Positions 9,284 through 16,814 of a stretch of 64,000 nt of DNA are shown piece by piece. The first letter of the stretch is position 1; every line of letters starts with the position of its first letter. The notes under the pieces were generated by a model. It searched no databases. It saw nothing but the letters and a program-made list of their open reading frames with translations, and was not told where the DNA came from. This DNA comes from a virus. The position numbers and the translations under genes were made by a program. Location: IMG/VR virus record IMGVR_UViG_3300048104_000741, positions 1 through 64,000 of that record. One strand, 5' to 3'.

Positions 9284-10111
9284 TTATTCGGGTCTTTTTC
9301 CTAACGGCTTTCCGTCTTGTCCAATTTCGCCAGCTCGTATCTTTGTGGCGGATACATCCTGAAGCTCTTTGCTTAGTTCAAGTTGTTCGATGTTATAACC
9401 GACCCCTCTCCCATAAAAAACATCCATAATATTGGGTATCTCTATTATTTTTATTTTATTTCCAAATTCTACGCAAGCGGCATGAATTTCTGCTTTTACT
9501 TTTTCAAAATCGTATGGGTTTTTTTCATCGATTCCCCCTACATCTCTTAATGCTATACAGCATTGGCCAGTTCTTTTAATTGCTTCAGCAACTAAGGTTT
9601 TGTGGCCCACGTGAAAAGGTTGATATCGACCAATGAGTAGCGCTGTAGGAGCTTGATTGTCCCAAGCTTCTGTTTTGTAAATGTTTCCTAACGCAGTTTC
9701 AGCCCATTCTTCGGGAGTACCATCTTCAAGGATTAAATCTCCTTCATCCCATCTTTCATCTTTAGTTGGGTCTTCAAATAATTTATTTGTATCCTCGTAT
9801 CTACCTTCTTTAATTCTGTTGACCCAAATCACAAAATCAGGGTTGAACAATTCTCTAGCTTTTGCTGTTGGACAACAAAAATCAGATATTACATAACCCC
9901 CTCCTAGCGCAGCCCAATCTGCGAGCTTCCCCATTCTTCTTGAATGCTCGTTCCTGTCTTCTTCTGAAAATCCAAGGTCTTTATGTATTTCTTGTCTTAC
10001 AGCGTCAGCATTAAACCATACAGCGTTTAGCTTTGGTACTAGCTTTTCAGCTAGAGTCGTTTTTCCTGATCCGGGCAACCCCATTATTAATATTTTTCTT
10101 TTTGTTCTCAC
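9284..10111 (-). CDS. P-loop kinase fused to a nucleotidyltransferase
   Basis: Bifunctional 275-residue protein. Residues 1-130 are a P-loop kinase like adenylylsulfate kinase (GLPGSGKTTLAEKL at 11-24, then DAVRQEIHKDLGFS). Residues about 155-275 are an HxGH nucleotidyltransferase (IGRYQPFHVGHKTLV) ending in the SATKIR motif, as in NMN adenylyltransferases and related cytidylyltransferases. NadR has a similar pairing in the opposite order. The start is GTG, preceded by AAAGG. It is the first gene of the minus-strand cassette, and a role in activating a sugar or cofactor is likely; substrates are unknown. Confidence 0.75.
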   Translation of the reverse strand: MRTKRKILIMGLPGSGKTTLAEKLVPKLNAVWFNADAVRQEIHKDLGFSEEDRNEHSRRMGKLADWAALGGGYVISDFCCPTAKARELFNPDFVIWVNRIKEGRYEDTNKLFEDPTKDERWDEGDLILEDGTPEEWAETALGNIYKTEAWDNQAPTALLIGRYQPFHVGHKTLVAEAIKRTGQCCIALRDVGGIDEKNPYDFEKVKAEIHAACVEFGNKIKIIEIPNIMDVFYGRGVGYNIEQLELSKELQDVSATKIRAGEIGQDGKPLGKRPE

Positions 10112-10164
10112 GACCTTTGTTACACTTTTTTTTTTTGCTATTTTAGATTTGTGTATAATTTTAC

Positions 10165-10362
10165 ATGAAAAACTCTTTAAAGCTAATCAAAAAATTAAAA
10201 AAATGCCTTTTATTATTAAATAAAGAACAAATAGAATATGAAATGATAGAAAAAATAATTAGATCTTTAAAAAGAAAATTAGAAATGGGAGAGAATCCCT
10301 ACAAGTTTAAATCTAATGCTCAATTAACCGACAACTACTTAAAAGATTTTCTTGATTTTTAG
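10165..10362 (+). CDS. small basic hypothetical protein
   Basis: A 65-residue Lys/Leu-rich, largely helical protein with no recognised family. A TATAAT box at 10154-10159 lies 5 nt before the ATG, but no good -35 is visible. It diverges from the sugar cassette and precedes the tmRNA promoter. Confidence 0.5.
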   Translation: MKNSLKLIKKLKKCLLLLNKEQIEYEMIEKIIRSLKRKLEMGENPYKFKSNAQLTDNYLKDFLDF

Positions 10363-10364
10363 GC

Positions 10365-10392
10365 TTGACATTTACTCTTCTATGTGTAATAT
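10365..10392 (+). promoter_or_regulatory. sigma70-like promoter of the tmRNA gene
   Basis: TTGACA at 10365-10370, 16 nt spacer, TAATAT at 10387-10392. Transcription would start near 10399, about 20 nt before the mature tmRNA 5' end, leaving a short leader for RNase P to remove. Confidence 0.65.
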
Positions 10393-10419
10393 TACTTATA
10401 GATCTTTGAAATTTTTGCT

Positions 10420-10848
10420 GGGGGTGTACTGGATTCGACTAATGTTGGAATTTGGCGCTGCAAGTCGGAGATGCATCTGGCTCCGATATCAAGATGCAAA
10501 AGCTATACATGGCGAAGGTTATTATAGTATTGAAGAGCTTATTGAAGCTGCTACTGAAGAGTACGAGTCTCTCGTGCAATTTGAGCAGGCTGAAGAGCTT
10601 GAGATGGTAGCTTAAAGCTGCCCCCTTACTTTCTTTGACGCAGATACTAGAATAGTAAGGACATTTATCTGCAAAAACAGAAAAGGTTTATCTGTTAATA
10701 AACTGTAGTCCGCTGAGTATTTGGAGGCAAATAATTGTAACAGAAAGTTAGATGTTAATATCGCAACTATAAAAAAAATTAACTAAACTTGTAGGTGCGT
10801 CAACCAAAGGCACTTAGGACGCGGGTTCAACTCCCGCCACCTCCACCA
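10420..10848 (+). ncRNA. ssrA: one-piece tmRNA
   Basis: tmRNA rescues stalled ribosomes and tags the product for proteolysis. The 5' end GGGGGTG pairs with 3' CACCTCC followed by encoded ACCA; the third pair is G-U, the alanine identity signal. The 3' side has a T arm (GCGGG TTCAACT CCCGC) and the 5' side has the typical GTACTGGATTCGACT. PK1 forms from CGGAG/CTCCG plus TGCATCT/AGATGCA. PK2 forms from CTTACT/AGTAAG interleaved with GCAGATA/TATCTGC, followed by a further ACAG/CTGT element. The mRNA-like part is predicted at 10511-10615. The length of 429 nt is slightly longer than usual, mostly because of the tag. Phage tmRNAs are known but uncommon. Confidence 0.95.
10511..10615 (+). other. 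tmRNA tag reading frame (about 34 residues)
   Basis: Twelve nucleotides after PK1 a GGC resume codon opens a frame that ends at TAA (10613-10615). The tag would be about 34 residues, strongly acidic, starting GEGYYSIEELIE and ending EELEMVA. Usual tags are about 8-20 residues ending in LAA or similar; the MVA end is still compatible with ClpXP/ClpAP recognition. The exact resume codon is inferred from E. coli geometry. Confidence 0.65.
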
Positions 10849-10893
10849 AAATTTTTAAAAATAGAAAAAAAAATTACAACGAAAACTCGAACA

Positions 10894-11061
10894 GTGGACG
10901 ATACACACAAGAAATACAGAAATACAGAAAAAGGTAAAAAAGCGCAAGAGAAAGCTCGCAAAAAGTATGATGAAGCCGATTTGGAAAGAAGGAGATCTCA
11001 AAAGCGAGAGTACATGAGAAAAAAAAGACGAGAAGACCCTGGGTATTGCAAGTGGAAGTAA
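10894..11061 (+). CDS. small highly basic protein
   Basis: A 55-residue, mostly helical protein dominated by Lys, Arg and Glu (blocks such as EKGKKAQEKARKKYDE). A longer frame begins inside the tmRNA 3' end, which cannot be a real start, so the in-frame GTG at 10894 was chosen. It could bind nucleic acid; similar linkers occur in HNH proteins. Coding status is uncertain. Confidence 0.45.
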   Translation: MDDTHKKYRNTEKGKKAQEKARKKYDEADLERRRSQKREYMRKKRREDPGYCKWK

Positions 11062-11065
11062 AAAC

Positions 11066-11094
11066 TTGACTTCTGAACTTAATTCTGCTACAAT
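11066..11094 (+). promoter_or_regulatory. sigma70-like promoter
   Basis: TTGACT at 11066-11071, 17 nt, TACAAT at 11089-11094, then 10 nt to the ATG at 11105. The predicted leader is only about 4 nt. Confidence 0.65.
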
Positions 11095-11104
11095 GTTTTA
11101 AGTT

Positions 11105-11791
11105 ATGAAAAAAAGAGGTAGAAAAAAACACACCTGTCAATTAAAATTCAGAAAAACTATTTTTCAGTACGATCAATACTGGAACATTCATTATACAGAG
11201 TTATTTGCAGATGGCAAAGAAAAAGATTTTAAAACCGTCATTAAAGCTCGTTCGGCTGATTTAGCGAGGCAATATCTCAAGAAAAAAGTTTCCCAAGACT
11301 CGCCGAAATCCAAAATAAAATCTTTTACTGTTTTTATGTTTCATAGGAATGGAGAGGTAAACGGAATAAATCTTTCGACAGAAGATTGGTCTTTAATAAG
11401 AAAATGCTCTTTCCCTAACGAAGTTAATATATTATTTAAATACGAGAATCCGAGGCCAAAAGGTTACACCAATAGATTCAATAGTCAAGTTCAGGGCAAA
11501 ACCCCACTAAATGGCTTCAAAAAAGGGCATGCCTACATTGCTCCAAAAAAACTTTACACTAAAGAAGAGAAGTCAAAAATGAAGTATGAAGGAGGGTGGA
11601 AGCCTTGGCCAAAGGCAGAAAGAGAAGCTTTAAAAGAAAAGATAATTTATAATTTTAAATTAAGCAAAAATAGTAGAATTAAAACTGCAAAAGCCCTTGG
11701 TTTCACAAGTTCAAAAGCTCTAAAAAAGCTTTTAGATGAAAAATTTATTGAAATAAATTGGAGTAAAGAATTTCCCTGTCGCACAGATTAA
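11105..11791 (+). CDS. putative DNA-binding protein with C-terminal HTH
   Basis: A 228-residue basic protein without a firm family. The N-terminus is KKRGRKKHTC; the C-terminal 50 residues (LSKNSRIKTAKALGF, then SSKALKKLLDE) look like a FIS-type helix-turn-helix. A possible regulator or DNA-processing protein. It is followed after 2 nt by a sigma-like gene, so the two may work together. Confidence 0.6.
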   Translation: MKKRGRKKHTCQLKFRKTIFQYDQYWNIHYTELFADGKEKDFKTVIKARSADLARQYLKKKVSQDSPKSKIKSFTVFMFHRNGEVNGINLSTEDWSLIRKCSFPNEVNILFKYENPRPKGYTNRFNSQVQGKTPLNGFKKGHAYIAPKKLYTKEEKSKMKYEGGWKPWPKAEREALKEKIIYNFKLSKNSRIKTAKALGFTSSKALKKLLDEKFIEINWSKEFPCRTD

Positions 11792-11793
11792 TT

Positions 11794-12663
11794 ATGACCA
11801 ATAAAGATAAAAAAATAGAAAAATTTAACCAATGGCTATCTTGCTATCAAGAAGATTTGGGTCGAATAGTCGGTAAATATAGATTTACTAATCACGCTTT
11901 GGAGCATGATGAAGTGGTTTCTGAAATTAACTTAGGCATCATAAAGAGTTATGAAAAGCTAGCTTCAGACTTAAAAAATCCGATTAAAACTGAATTAGAT
12001 TTTCAAAAAACAGCTTACTCTTATGCAAGAAACTATATAAAGTGGACGGCAGATGGAGCTTCAAATAGAGATAAGAAATATATAATGAATCGTCAGGATG
12101 GAGTGGTAGCTTCTGATGGTGAAGGTAAAACTGTTTTTGAGTCTGTGTGTGAAACCATAGGTAAGGAAGACTCTTTTTTTGCATCTTTGAATGACTCTGA
12201 TAAATTTCAAAATATACTTTCTTGGATTTTTGATTTCAGCCATTTTCTTACCCCTCATCAAAAAAACATACTAGAGCTTTTATTGTCTGGAAAAAATCTA
12301 GATGAAGTCGGAGATTTAACCGGGGTAAGCCACCAGGCGATATCATCAATTTCAATAGAAATGTTTGCGGCAATTAAAAACAATGTAAAAGTCGCCATAG
12401 GGGACGATGATAGTGATAAATTAAAAATAAAAGAAGGTCATGCTTCTATAAAAAAGCTTTTTAGCTTGGAAAGAAAATCTAGAATGATGAATCTAAAAGA
12501 CTTAAGTTTTATAAAATCTCGATTAATAGAAAATCCAAAAAAATATACTCTGATAGATTTGGTGGCCATGTTAAAAGGTAAATATTCCTCAAGACAGATA
12601 TGCGCTTTTGTTAACAGGAACAAATATAATATTTATTTAAAGAAAATCGCAGATAAGACTTGA
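11794..12663 (+). CDS. RNA polymerase sigma factor-like protein
   Basis: A 289-residue protein with sigma70-family layout. Region 2-like sequence runs from about residue 20 to 100 (IVGKYRFTNHALEHDEVVSE, then AYSYARNYIKW). Region 4-like sequence at about 150-190 has TPHQKNILELLLSG then LDEVGDLTGVSHQAISSI, a helix-turn-helix. A C-terminal extension of about 90 residues is extra. It would direct host RNA polymerase to a phage promoter class. It sits 2 nt after the HTH gene. Its TGA is embedded in the next promoter's -35 box. Confidence 0.75.
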   Translation: MTNKDKKIEKFNQWLSCYQEDLGRIVGKYRFTNHALEHDEVVSEINLGIIKSYEKLASDLKNPIKTELDFQKTAYSYARNYIKWTADGASNRDKKYIMNRQDGVVASDGEGKTVFESVCETIGKEDSFFASLNDSDKFQNILSWIFDFSHFLTPHQKNILELLLSGKNLDEVGDLTGVSHQAISSISIEMFAAIKNNVKVAIGDDDSDKLKIKEGHASIKKLFSLERKSRMMNLKDLSFIKSRLIENPKKYTLIDLVAMLKGKYSSRQICAFVNRNKYNIYLKKIADKT

Positions 12664-12687
12664 CTTTTTTTAAAAACCTGTTAATAT
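12660..12687 (+). promoter_or_regulatory. sigma70-like promoter
   Basis: TTGACT at 12660-12665 overlaps the stop codon of the sigma-like gene; 16 nt spacer; TAATAT at 12682-12687; 12 nt to the ATG at 12700. Confidence 0.5.
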
Positions 12688-12699
12688 ATAAACCATATT

Positions 12700-13236
12700 A
12701 TGAATCAATTAGAAAACACAAAAACTTACTTAGTAGGGCATATGCAATACTTGAGCGGGAGAAATTGGAGAGAAGAAATTTCAGAAAGTCTTGCAGGCTT
12801 AAACATCACCTGTTTTGACCCTTACAAAAAACCTTTTATAAAAGATGTGGAAGAAGATGAAGCGTCAAGGCAGGAAATGGAAGGGTGGATGAAAACTAAG
12901 CAGTATGACAGAGCTTCAGAGAGAATGAAAACTGTCAGATCCTACGATCTAAATTTAGTAGATAGGTCTGATTTTATAATTGCTCATTTAGTTCCCGAAG
13001 TAGCTTCGTGGGGAAGCGCAGAAGAAATTGTTACAGCTGTAAGAATGAAGAAACCTATATTTATAAGCATGGAAGGCGGAAAAGCCAAAACCCCCCTTTG
13101 GCTCCTCGGCATGCTCCCCCATAAGTATATTTATAATTCTCTTGACGAAATTGTCGATATGTTGTATGCTATAGACAATGGTACAAAATCAATTGATTCA
13201 GATAGGTGGAGATTATTAAAAAAGGAGTATAGATAG
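12700..13236 (+). CDS. nucleoside 2-deoxyribosyltransferase-like protein
   Basis: A 178-residue protein resembling phage nucleoside 2-deoxyribosyltransferase/DUF4406 proteins. Landmarks are TYLVGHMQYLSG at the N-terminus, ITCFDPY, VRSYDLNLVDRSDFIIAHL and SWGSAEEIVTAVRMKKPIF, where the Glu of SAEEI is the expected nucleophile. Family members swap bases on deoxynucleosides for nucleotide salvage or sense nucleotides. It has its own promoter and is followed by a tiny membrane peptide gene. Confidence 0.75.
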   Translation: MNQLENTKTYLVGHMQYLSGRNWREEISESLAGLNITCFDPYKKPFIKDVEEDEASRQEMEGWMKTKQYDRASERMKTVRSYDLNLVDRSDFIIAHLVPEVASWGSAEEIVTAVRMKKPIFISMEGGKAKTPLWLLGMLPHKYIYNSLDEIVDMLYAIDNGTKSIDSDRWRLLKKEYR

Positions 13237-13237
13237 C

Positions 13238-13300
13238 ATGGAATTATTATTACTTTACGCAGTAGGTTCAATCATATATTATTGTATTCATTTTAAATAA
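13238..13300 (+). CDS. 20-residue membrane microprotein
   Basis: Encodes a 20-residue hydrophobic peptide (MELLLLYAVGSIIYYCIHFK) that could span the membrane once. A GGAG lies about 13 nt upstream, inside the end of the preceding gene. The next ATG follows its TAA immediately. Below normal annotation length; it resembles several other tiny membrane frames in the window. Confidence 0.35.
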   Translation: MELLLLYAVGSIIYYCIHFK

Positions 13301-13549
13301 ATGATAATTATAGATAATATTAAAAATTATAATTTTCAGTTTGGATTTAATCAAACTCAAGATTTTATTTTAGATTCTCTAGAGAAAGAGTTTAAATCAA
13401 AACATGGAGACTCTTTTTTTTATGAAAACTCCCTTATTATTATAGTTGAAAACGAAAAATTCTACCACGTTATTAGAAACAAACATAAAGTTAGAGTTAG
13501 TGGAGAACTTCTTGAAAATTTAACCTTAGATATTAATTCTCACCTGTAA
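13301..13549 (+). CDS. hypothetical protein, 82 aa
   Basis: No recognised family. A mixed alpha/beta composition with aromatic-rich first half (NYNFQFGFNQTQDFIL). The start abuts the preceding microprotein stop. Confidence 0.6.
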   Translation: MIIIDNIKNYNFQFGFNQTQDFILDSLEKEFKSKHGDSFFYENSLIIIVENEKFYHVIRNKHKVRVSGELLENLTLDINSHL

Positions 13550-13552
13550 GCA

Positions 13553-13729
13553 ATGAACAAATCAAAATTAAAAGAAATAAAAGAAATAATGGGCTACAAA
13601 GGCCTTAGAGAACAAAAAAGACTTTTGAGGAGATTTAAAAAATCGTACTCAAGTTTAAATCAGGAAGATAAAATAAAAGTTATTAAAGATTTAAAAGAGG
13701 CTTTTGAAATAAAATCAAAAAATACTTGA
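13553..13729 (+). CDS. small helical hypothetical protein, 58 aa
   Basis: A Lys/Glu-rich helical protein (repeated KEIKEI, LRRFKKS and IKDLKEA stretches). It begins 3 nt after the previous stop; its TGA lies inside the TTGATT box of the thioredoxin promoter. Family unknown. Confidence 0.55.
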   Translation: MNKSKLKEIKEIMGYKGLREQKRLLRRFKKSYSSLNQEDKIKVIKDLKEAFEIKSKNT

Positions 13730-13753
13730 TTTTTTAACCTTAACATATATTAT
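13726..13753 (+). promoter_or_regulatory. leaderless-type promoter of the thioredoxin gene
   Basis: TTGATT (13726-13731), 16 nt, TATTAT (13748-13753), exactly 6 nt, ATG at 13760. The A of ATG falls at predicted +1. Confidence 0.6.
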
Positions 13754-13759
13754 AAGAAT

Positions 13760-14044
13760 ATGCACAAATTAAAATATTTCTCAGCGCCTTGGTGCGGTCC
13801 ATGTAAGTTTTTTAAGCCAATCATTAACGAATTAAAAGAAGATGGTTATGATATAGAAATTATCAATATAGACGAAGACCAAGAAAAGACTTTAGCTTAT
13901 GGAGTGCAATCAGTACCTCATTTAGTTTTTGAATCTAAATGTTCTGAAAAATCTCCAGACTGCAAAGAAGAAATTTTATATAGAGTCTCTGGAGGAGCCT
14001 CTAAATCTGATATAGAAAAAATATTAACAACTAAAATCAAATAA
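13760..14044 (+). CDS. trx-like: thioredoxin-like protein
   Basis: A 94-residue thioredoxin fold with active site WCGPC at residues 11-15, the cis-Pro block SVPHLVFE and a short C-terminal helix. It would reduce disulfides, possibly supporting ribonucleotide reduction or a phage enzyme. It is shorter than typical thioredoxin (about 105), lacking the first strand. A Cys-rich insert (CSEKSPDCKEE) follows the cis-Pro strand. Confidence 0.9.
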   Translation: MHKLKYFSAPWCGPCKFFKPIINELKEDGYDIEIINIDEDQEKTLAYGVQSVPHLVFESKCSEKSPDCKEEILYRVSGGASKSDIEKILTTKIK

Positions 14045-14046
14045 AA

Positions 14047-14322
14047 ATGACAGAAGAAAATAAAAGTGCCAACGAGTGGAAACAAAGAGAGCTTGGAGCC
14101 TTGTGGAAAAAAGAAGGTAAATCTCAAAACTATTATTCTGGAAAAATAAACCTTAAAAATTTATCAAATTCTGATTCAGTCAGCATTGTAGGGTTTGCAA
14201 ATAAATCTAAAAAAGAGTATCCAAATTCCCCAGACGTAATTCTTTACGCCTCCTCATCTCCCGAAGTTTCATCTTCTGAATCTACAAAAGTAGAAGTTGA
14301 CGATGAATCGCCAATGCTTTAA
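14047..14322 (+). CDS. DUF736-like hypothetical protein
   Basis: A 91-residue protein with WKQRELGALWKKEGKSQNYY then a short strand-rich core (VSIVGFANKSKK, DVILYAS) and a Ser/Glu-rich acidic tail. This layout resembles small phage proteins related to DUF736, function unknown; the acidic tail is reminiscent of ssDNA-binding proteins but that is only a resemblance. It starts 2 nt after the thioredoxin stop. Confidence 0.6.
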   Translation: MTEENKSANEWKQRELGALWKKEGKSQNYYSGKINLKNLSNSDSVSIVGFANKSKKEYPNSPDVILYASSSPEVSSSESTKVEVDDESPML

Positions 14323-14325
14323 TAT

Positions 14326-14508
14326 ATGGGCGTTCCGGTATATGTTATAGTTAGAAATAGAAGAAGGGCAGATCCTTCAAATTTCAAAACAAAAAAAGAA
14401 TCTGAGTCAAGATTAAATTCTATGGTTTCTCACTTCAAAAGTTTAGATCCTGATTTTAAAGAGGTTTTTAAAATTATAAAAACCTCAAACCCTCACTTCT
14501 TAAGGTAG
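14326..14508 (+). CDS. hypothetical protein, 60 aa
   Basis: Small basic protein (VRNRRRADPSNFKTKK). No family recognised. It is closely spaced in the same operon, with 1 nt to the following GTG start. Confidence 0.5.
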   Translation: MGVPVYVIVRNRRRADPSNFKTKKESESRLNSMVSHFKSLDPDFKEVFKIIKTSNPHFLR

Positions 14509-14509
14509 A

Positions 14510-14947
14510 GTGAAAGATTTTGGGGTTTTTTCTGAGGCTTGCCGAAAAAAAGGTTTAATACTTAGGGAGTCAGCGTATACGTTAAAAAGAAATTATTCAA
14601 ATTTTACCCTAGAAGGTAAAAACCGTAAAAAAAGTTATATTTACTTAAAAAAAGTTCAAACGAATAAAAGTTTTGTCTGGGTTGAAGTTAAAAATAAAGC
14701 AGGAAAACCTGGCTGGCTTTTTGGTTCTAGCGACTTCTTAGTGTTTGATACAAAAAGTTCGTTTGTTTTAGTTTTAAAAGAAAAAATGATAAAATTTATA
14801 ATGAAAAATCTAGATAGCCCACAAGTTTCTTCGGGCAAGAGAGGGTTGCCTTATAGCTCTTCTCGAAGAGAAGGTACTAACGAGCAAACTGTCTTAGTTC
14901 CAATTGAAGATATTAAAAAAATAAGTTACGAGATTTGGAGCAAATGA
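14510..14947 (+). CDS. hypothetical protein, possible nuclease-like fold
   Basis: A 145-residue protein starting at GTG. The central block VWVEVKNKAGKPGWLFGSSDFLVF contains an EVK tripeptide preceded by beta-strands, as in PD-(D/E)XK nucleases, and then VFDTKSSFVLVLKEKM. The fold call is tentative because the first acidic residue is not obvious. Its stop overlaps the next ATG by 4 nt. Confidence 0.5.
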   Translation: MKDFGVFSEACRKKGLILRESAYTLKRNYSNFTLEGKNRKKSYIYLKKVQTNKSFVWVEVKNKAGKPGWLFGSSDFLVFDTKSSFVLVLKEKMIKFIMKNLDSPQVSSGKRGLPYSSSRREGTNEQTVLVPIEDIKKISYEIWSK

Positions 14948-15279
14948 ATTTAAGTCAAATAGATTTCGCCTTAGTTACGAGTGAATCCTTGCGTCAGAGA
15001 ATTAAGTCTTGGAATTCTTTTGAAGATTTATCTGAAGATCAGTTTGTAGATTTAATCGATTATTCAAAAGAGTTGGTAAAAGAAGACCCTAATCACGAAA
15101 TACTTTTTCTTGTTGTTGCTAAAGGCGTTGATGAAAAGGAAAAGCAGGAAGAGGAAGAGTTAACGGAATTAAAAAGTGAACTAGAGCAGGCTGAGAAAGA
15201 AAAATACGCTAGCTCCAAAAAGAAAAGCGAATTAAGAGAAAAGTCTAAGCAAATTTTAAATTCTCTTTATGGAATTTAA
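14944..15279 (+). CDS. hypothetical protein with C-terminal coiled coil
   Basis: 111 residues; the last half is a Glu/Lys heptad-rich helix (EEELTELKSELEQAEKEK) likely to form a coiled coil. A TTG start three codons upstream is possible, but the ATG at 14944 gives the common ATGA overlap with the previous stop and was preferred. Confidence 0.6.
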   Translation: MNLSQIDFALVTSESLRQRIKSWNSFEDLSEDQFVDLIDYSKELVKEDPNHEILFLVVAKGVDEKEKQEEEELTELKSELEQAEKEKYASSKKKSELREKSKQILNSLYGI

Positions 15280-15287
15280 TTTTAATA

Positions 15288-15315
15288 TTGATTTTTTGCT
15301 TCAACATACTATAAT
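15288..15315 (+). promoter_or_regulatory. sigma70-like promoter
   Basis: TTGATT (15288-15293), 16 nt, TATAAT (15310-15315), 9 nt to the ATG at 15325, so a leader of at most about 3 nt. Confidence 0.6.
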
Positions 15316-15324
15316 ATATTAATC

Positions 15325-15537
15325 ATGAATGATTTTAGCGGTAAAGAAATAAATAAAGCTCAAGATGGTTTTAAAAAATATTGCGACTCAAATAAAATAT
15401 CTCAAAAACGAGACACTATTTTTAATAAATCGAGTAGCGCAGGAAAAGGAGATGTTCCAAGAAATATAAGTGACTCCTTTAAATCAAACTTTGAAGAAAT
15501 TTTCCCAAACTCCTTTAAACCTTATTGGAAAAAATAA
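15325..15537 (+). CDS. hypothetical protein, 70 aa
   Basis: Small hydrophilic protein, Lys/Ser/Asn-rich, ending SFKPYWKK. No family recognised. It has its own near-leaderless promoter. Confidence 0.55.
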   Translation: MNDFSGKEINKAQDGFKKYCDSNKISQKRDTIFNKSSSAGKGDVPRNISDSFKSNFEEIFPNSFKPYWKK

Positions 15538-15540
15538 TTT

Positions 15541-15858
15541 ATGAGTAATTGTGTAACAAGTTATAACTTAGATATAATCCATAGAGATTTATCGTCGCTT
15601 AATGAAATTATTCATGGCCGATTGAATCAGAGCTATGTTAGAGTAATTCACAAGCCTAAAAGAAGCGATTCTCAGAATATATCTTCGTGTAAAATCGCTA
15701 TTGTTTTTGAAGAGACGGAATCCCTTCTTTTTACCGACATAATAAAAGACCTCTTAAGTGAAAATAACTTCCTGGAAATAGGGGGAAGCTTTGTAGATCC
15801 TTCTGGAGAAGGCTATGTGAATTCTTTAGGCGATAAAGATTATATTTCCATTAATTAA
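15541..15858 (+). CDS. hypothetical protein, 105 aa
   Basis: Mixed alpha/beta protein (VRVIHKPKRSDSQ, then CKIAIVFEETESLLF). No family recognised. It follows the previous gene by 3 nt. Confidence 0.55.
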   Translation: MSNCVTSYNLDIIHRDLSSLNEIIHGRLNQSYVRVIHKPKRSDSQNISSCKIAIVFEETESLLFTDIIKDLLSENNFLEIGGSFVDPSGEGYVNSLGDKDYISIN

Positions 15859-15864
15859 TAAAAT

Positions 15865-16071
15865 ATGAATTTCCATCTTTTAAATTTTCTTCTAAACAAG
15901 TTTTTGCCTTTTTTTATTATAGCTTTTTTATGTTTTTTAAAAATGGGTTTTAATTGCTTCGAGCCTTACGTAATAATGTCTATGTGTTTTTTTACAAGCC
16001 ATTTTCACTTTAAGACTGGGTATGCGTTAGCTTTCTGCGAATCTAACGGTGTATCAACAGTTAAGAAATAA
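15865..16071 (+). CDS. small hydrophobic membrane protein
   Basis: 68 residues with one or two hydrophobic segments (FLLNKFLPFFIIAFLCFL, then YVIMSMCFFTSHFHF). Possible inner-membrane protein. No holin signature beyond hydrophobicity. Confidence 0.45.
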   Translation: MNFHLLNFLLNKFLPFFIIAFLCFLKMGFNCFEPYVIMSMCFFTSHFHFKTGYALAFCESNGVSTVKK

Positions 16072-16128
16072 AACTTTTTGGAGAGACGCTTAAATACAAT
16101 TCTACAATTGTAAATTAAAAATATTTCA

Positions 16129-16743
16129 ATGGATTCTATTTATTTAGTTTACGGGCTATTTGCTATTTGCTTATTTCTTGCTTCTTGGATTTTTCTCTCA
16201 CAGAAAAAAACTTCTGAGAAAAAAAATCTACAAGAGTCCATAGCTTCTATTCCTCAAAATTTTGAAGAAATTAAAAAAATCTTAACAGAAGAAAGAGATT
16301 CTTGCTTAGATAGGGAGAAAATGCTTTCTCAAACGATATCTGAGCTTCAAGAAAATCAGAAACAACAACATTCGCTTTTTCAAGAAAATTTAAGTCAAGA
16401 GAAGGCTCGTTCTGAAGGTTTTTTGAGTGAACTTCGAGCGTATAAAGATAAATTTGAATTAGTTTCTCAAGAAAAGTCAAAAGTTTTGTCTCAAAAGAAA
16501 AGTAGTGAAGTAAGGCTTGGTCATATAGCGGAAACTTTAGCTCCTTTTTTGGACGAATTTGATTTTAATCCAGAAGAGTGCGTATTTATGGGAAAGCCCA
16601 TTGATTATATTTCCTTTGGAGAAGAAGAGGTAACCTTCATAGAGGTAAAAAGCGGCAATAGCAAACTAAACTCAAAACAGAGACACATTAGAGACTTAAT
16701 AAAATCTAATTCAGTTTGCTGGAAAGAAGTTCGACTTAAATAG
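16129..16743 (+). CDS. membrane-anchored endonuclease-like protein (COG4741 type)
   Basis: 204 residues: one N-terminal membrane segment (about 4-25), a long Glu/Gln-rich coiled coil (30-130), and a C-terminal nuclease-like domain with DEFDFNPEECVFMGKP, DYISFG and FIEVKSGNSKL. The D-x(n)-E-x-K pattern and the architecture match predicted secreted endonucleases distantly related to archaeal Holliday junction resolvases. Substrate unknown; it could degrade DNA at the membrane. Confidence 0.75.
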   Translation: MDSIYLVYGLFAICLFLASWIFLSQKKTSEKKNLQESIASIPQNFEEIKKILTEERDSCLDREKMLSQTISELQENQKQQHSLFQENLSQEKARSEGFLSELRAYKDKFELVSQEKSKVLSQKKSSEVRLGHIAETLAPFLDEFDFNPEECVFMGKPIDYISFGEEEVTFIEVKSGNSKLNSKQRHIRDLIKSNSVCWKEVRLK

Positions 16744-16814
16744 CTAAAAATCGACATTCAATTACTCGACAAGAGTGTACTTAACAATGAATTTAATTAA
16801 TAAATAAAAATAAT

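Noticed and set aside
10352-10615. An 87-codon open frame starting upstream of and running through the tmRNA
   Set aside because: Its N-terminal part lies in the tmRNA promoter, acceptor and PK1 regions. Only the last about 34 codons are meaningful, as the tag.
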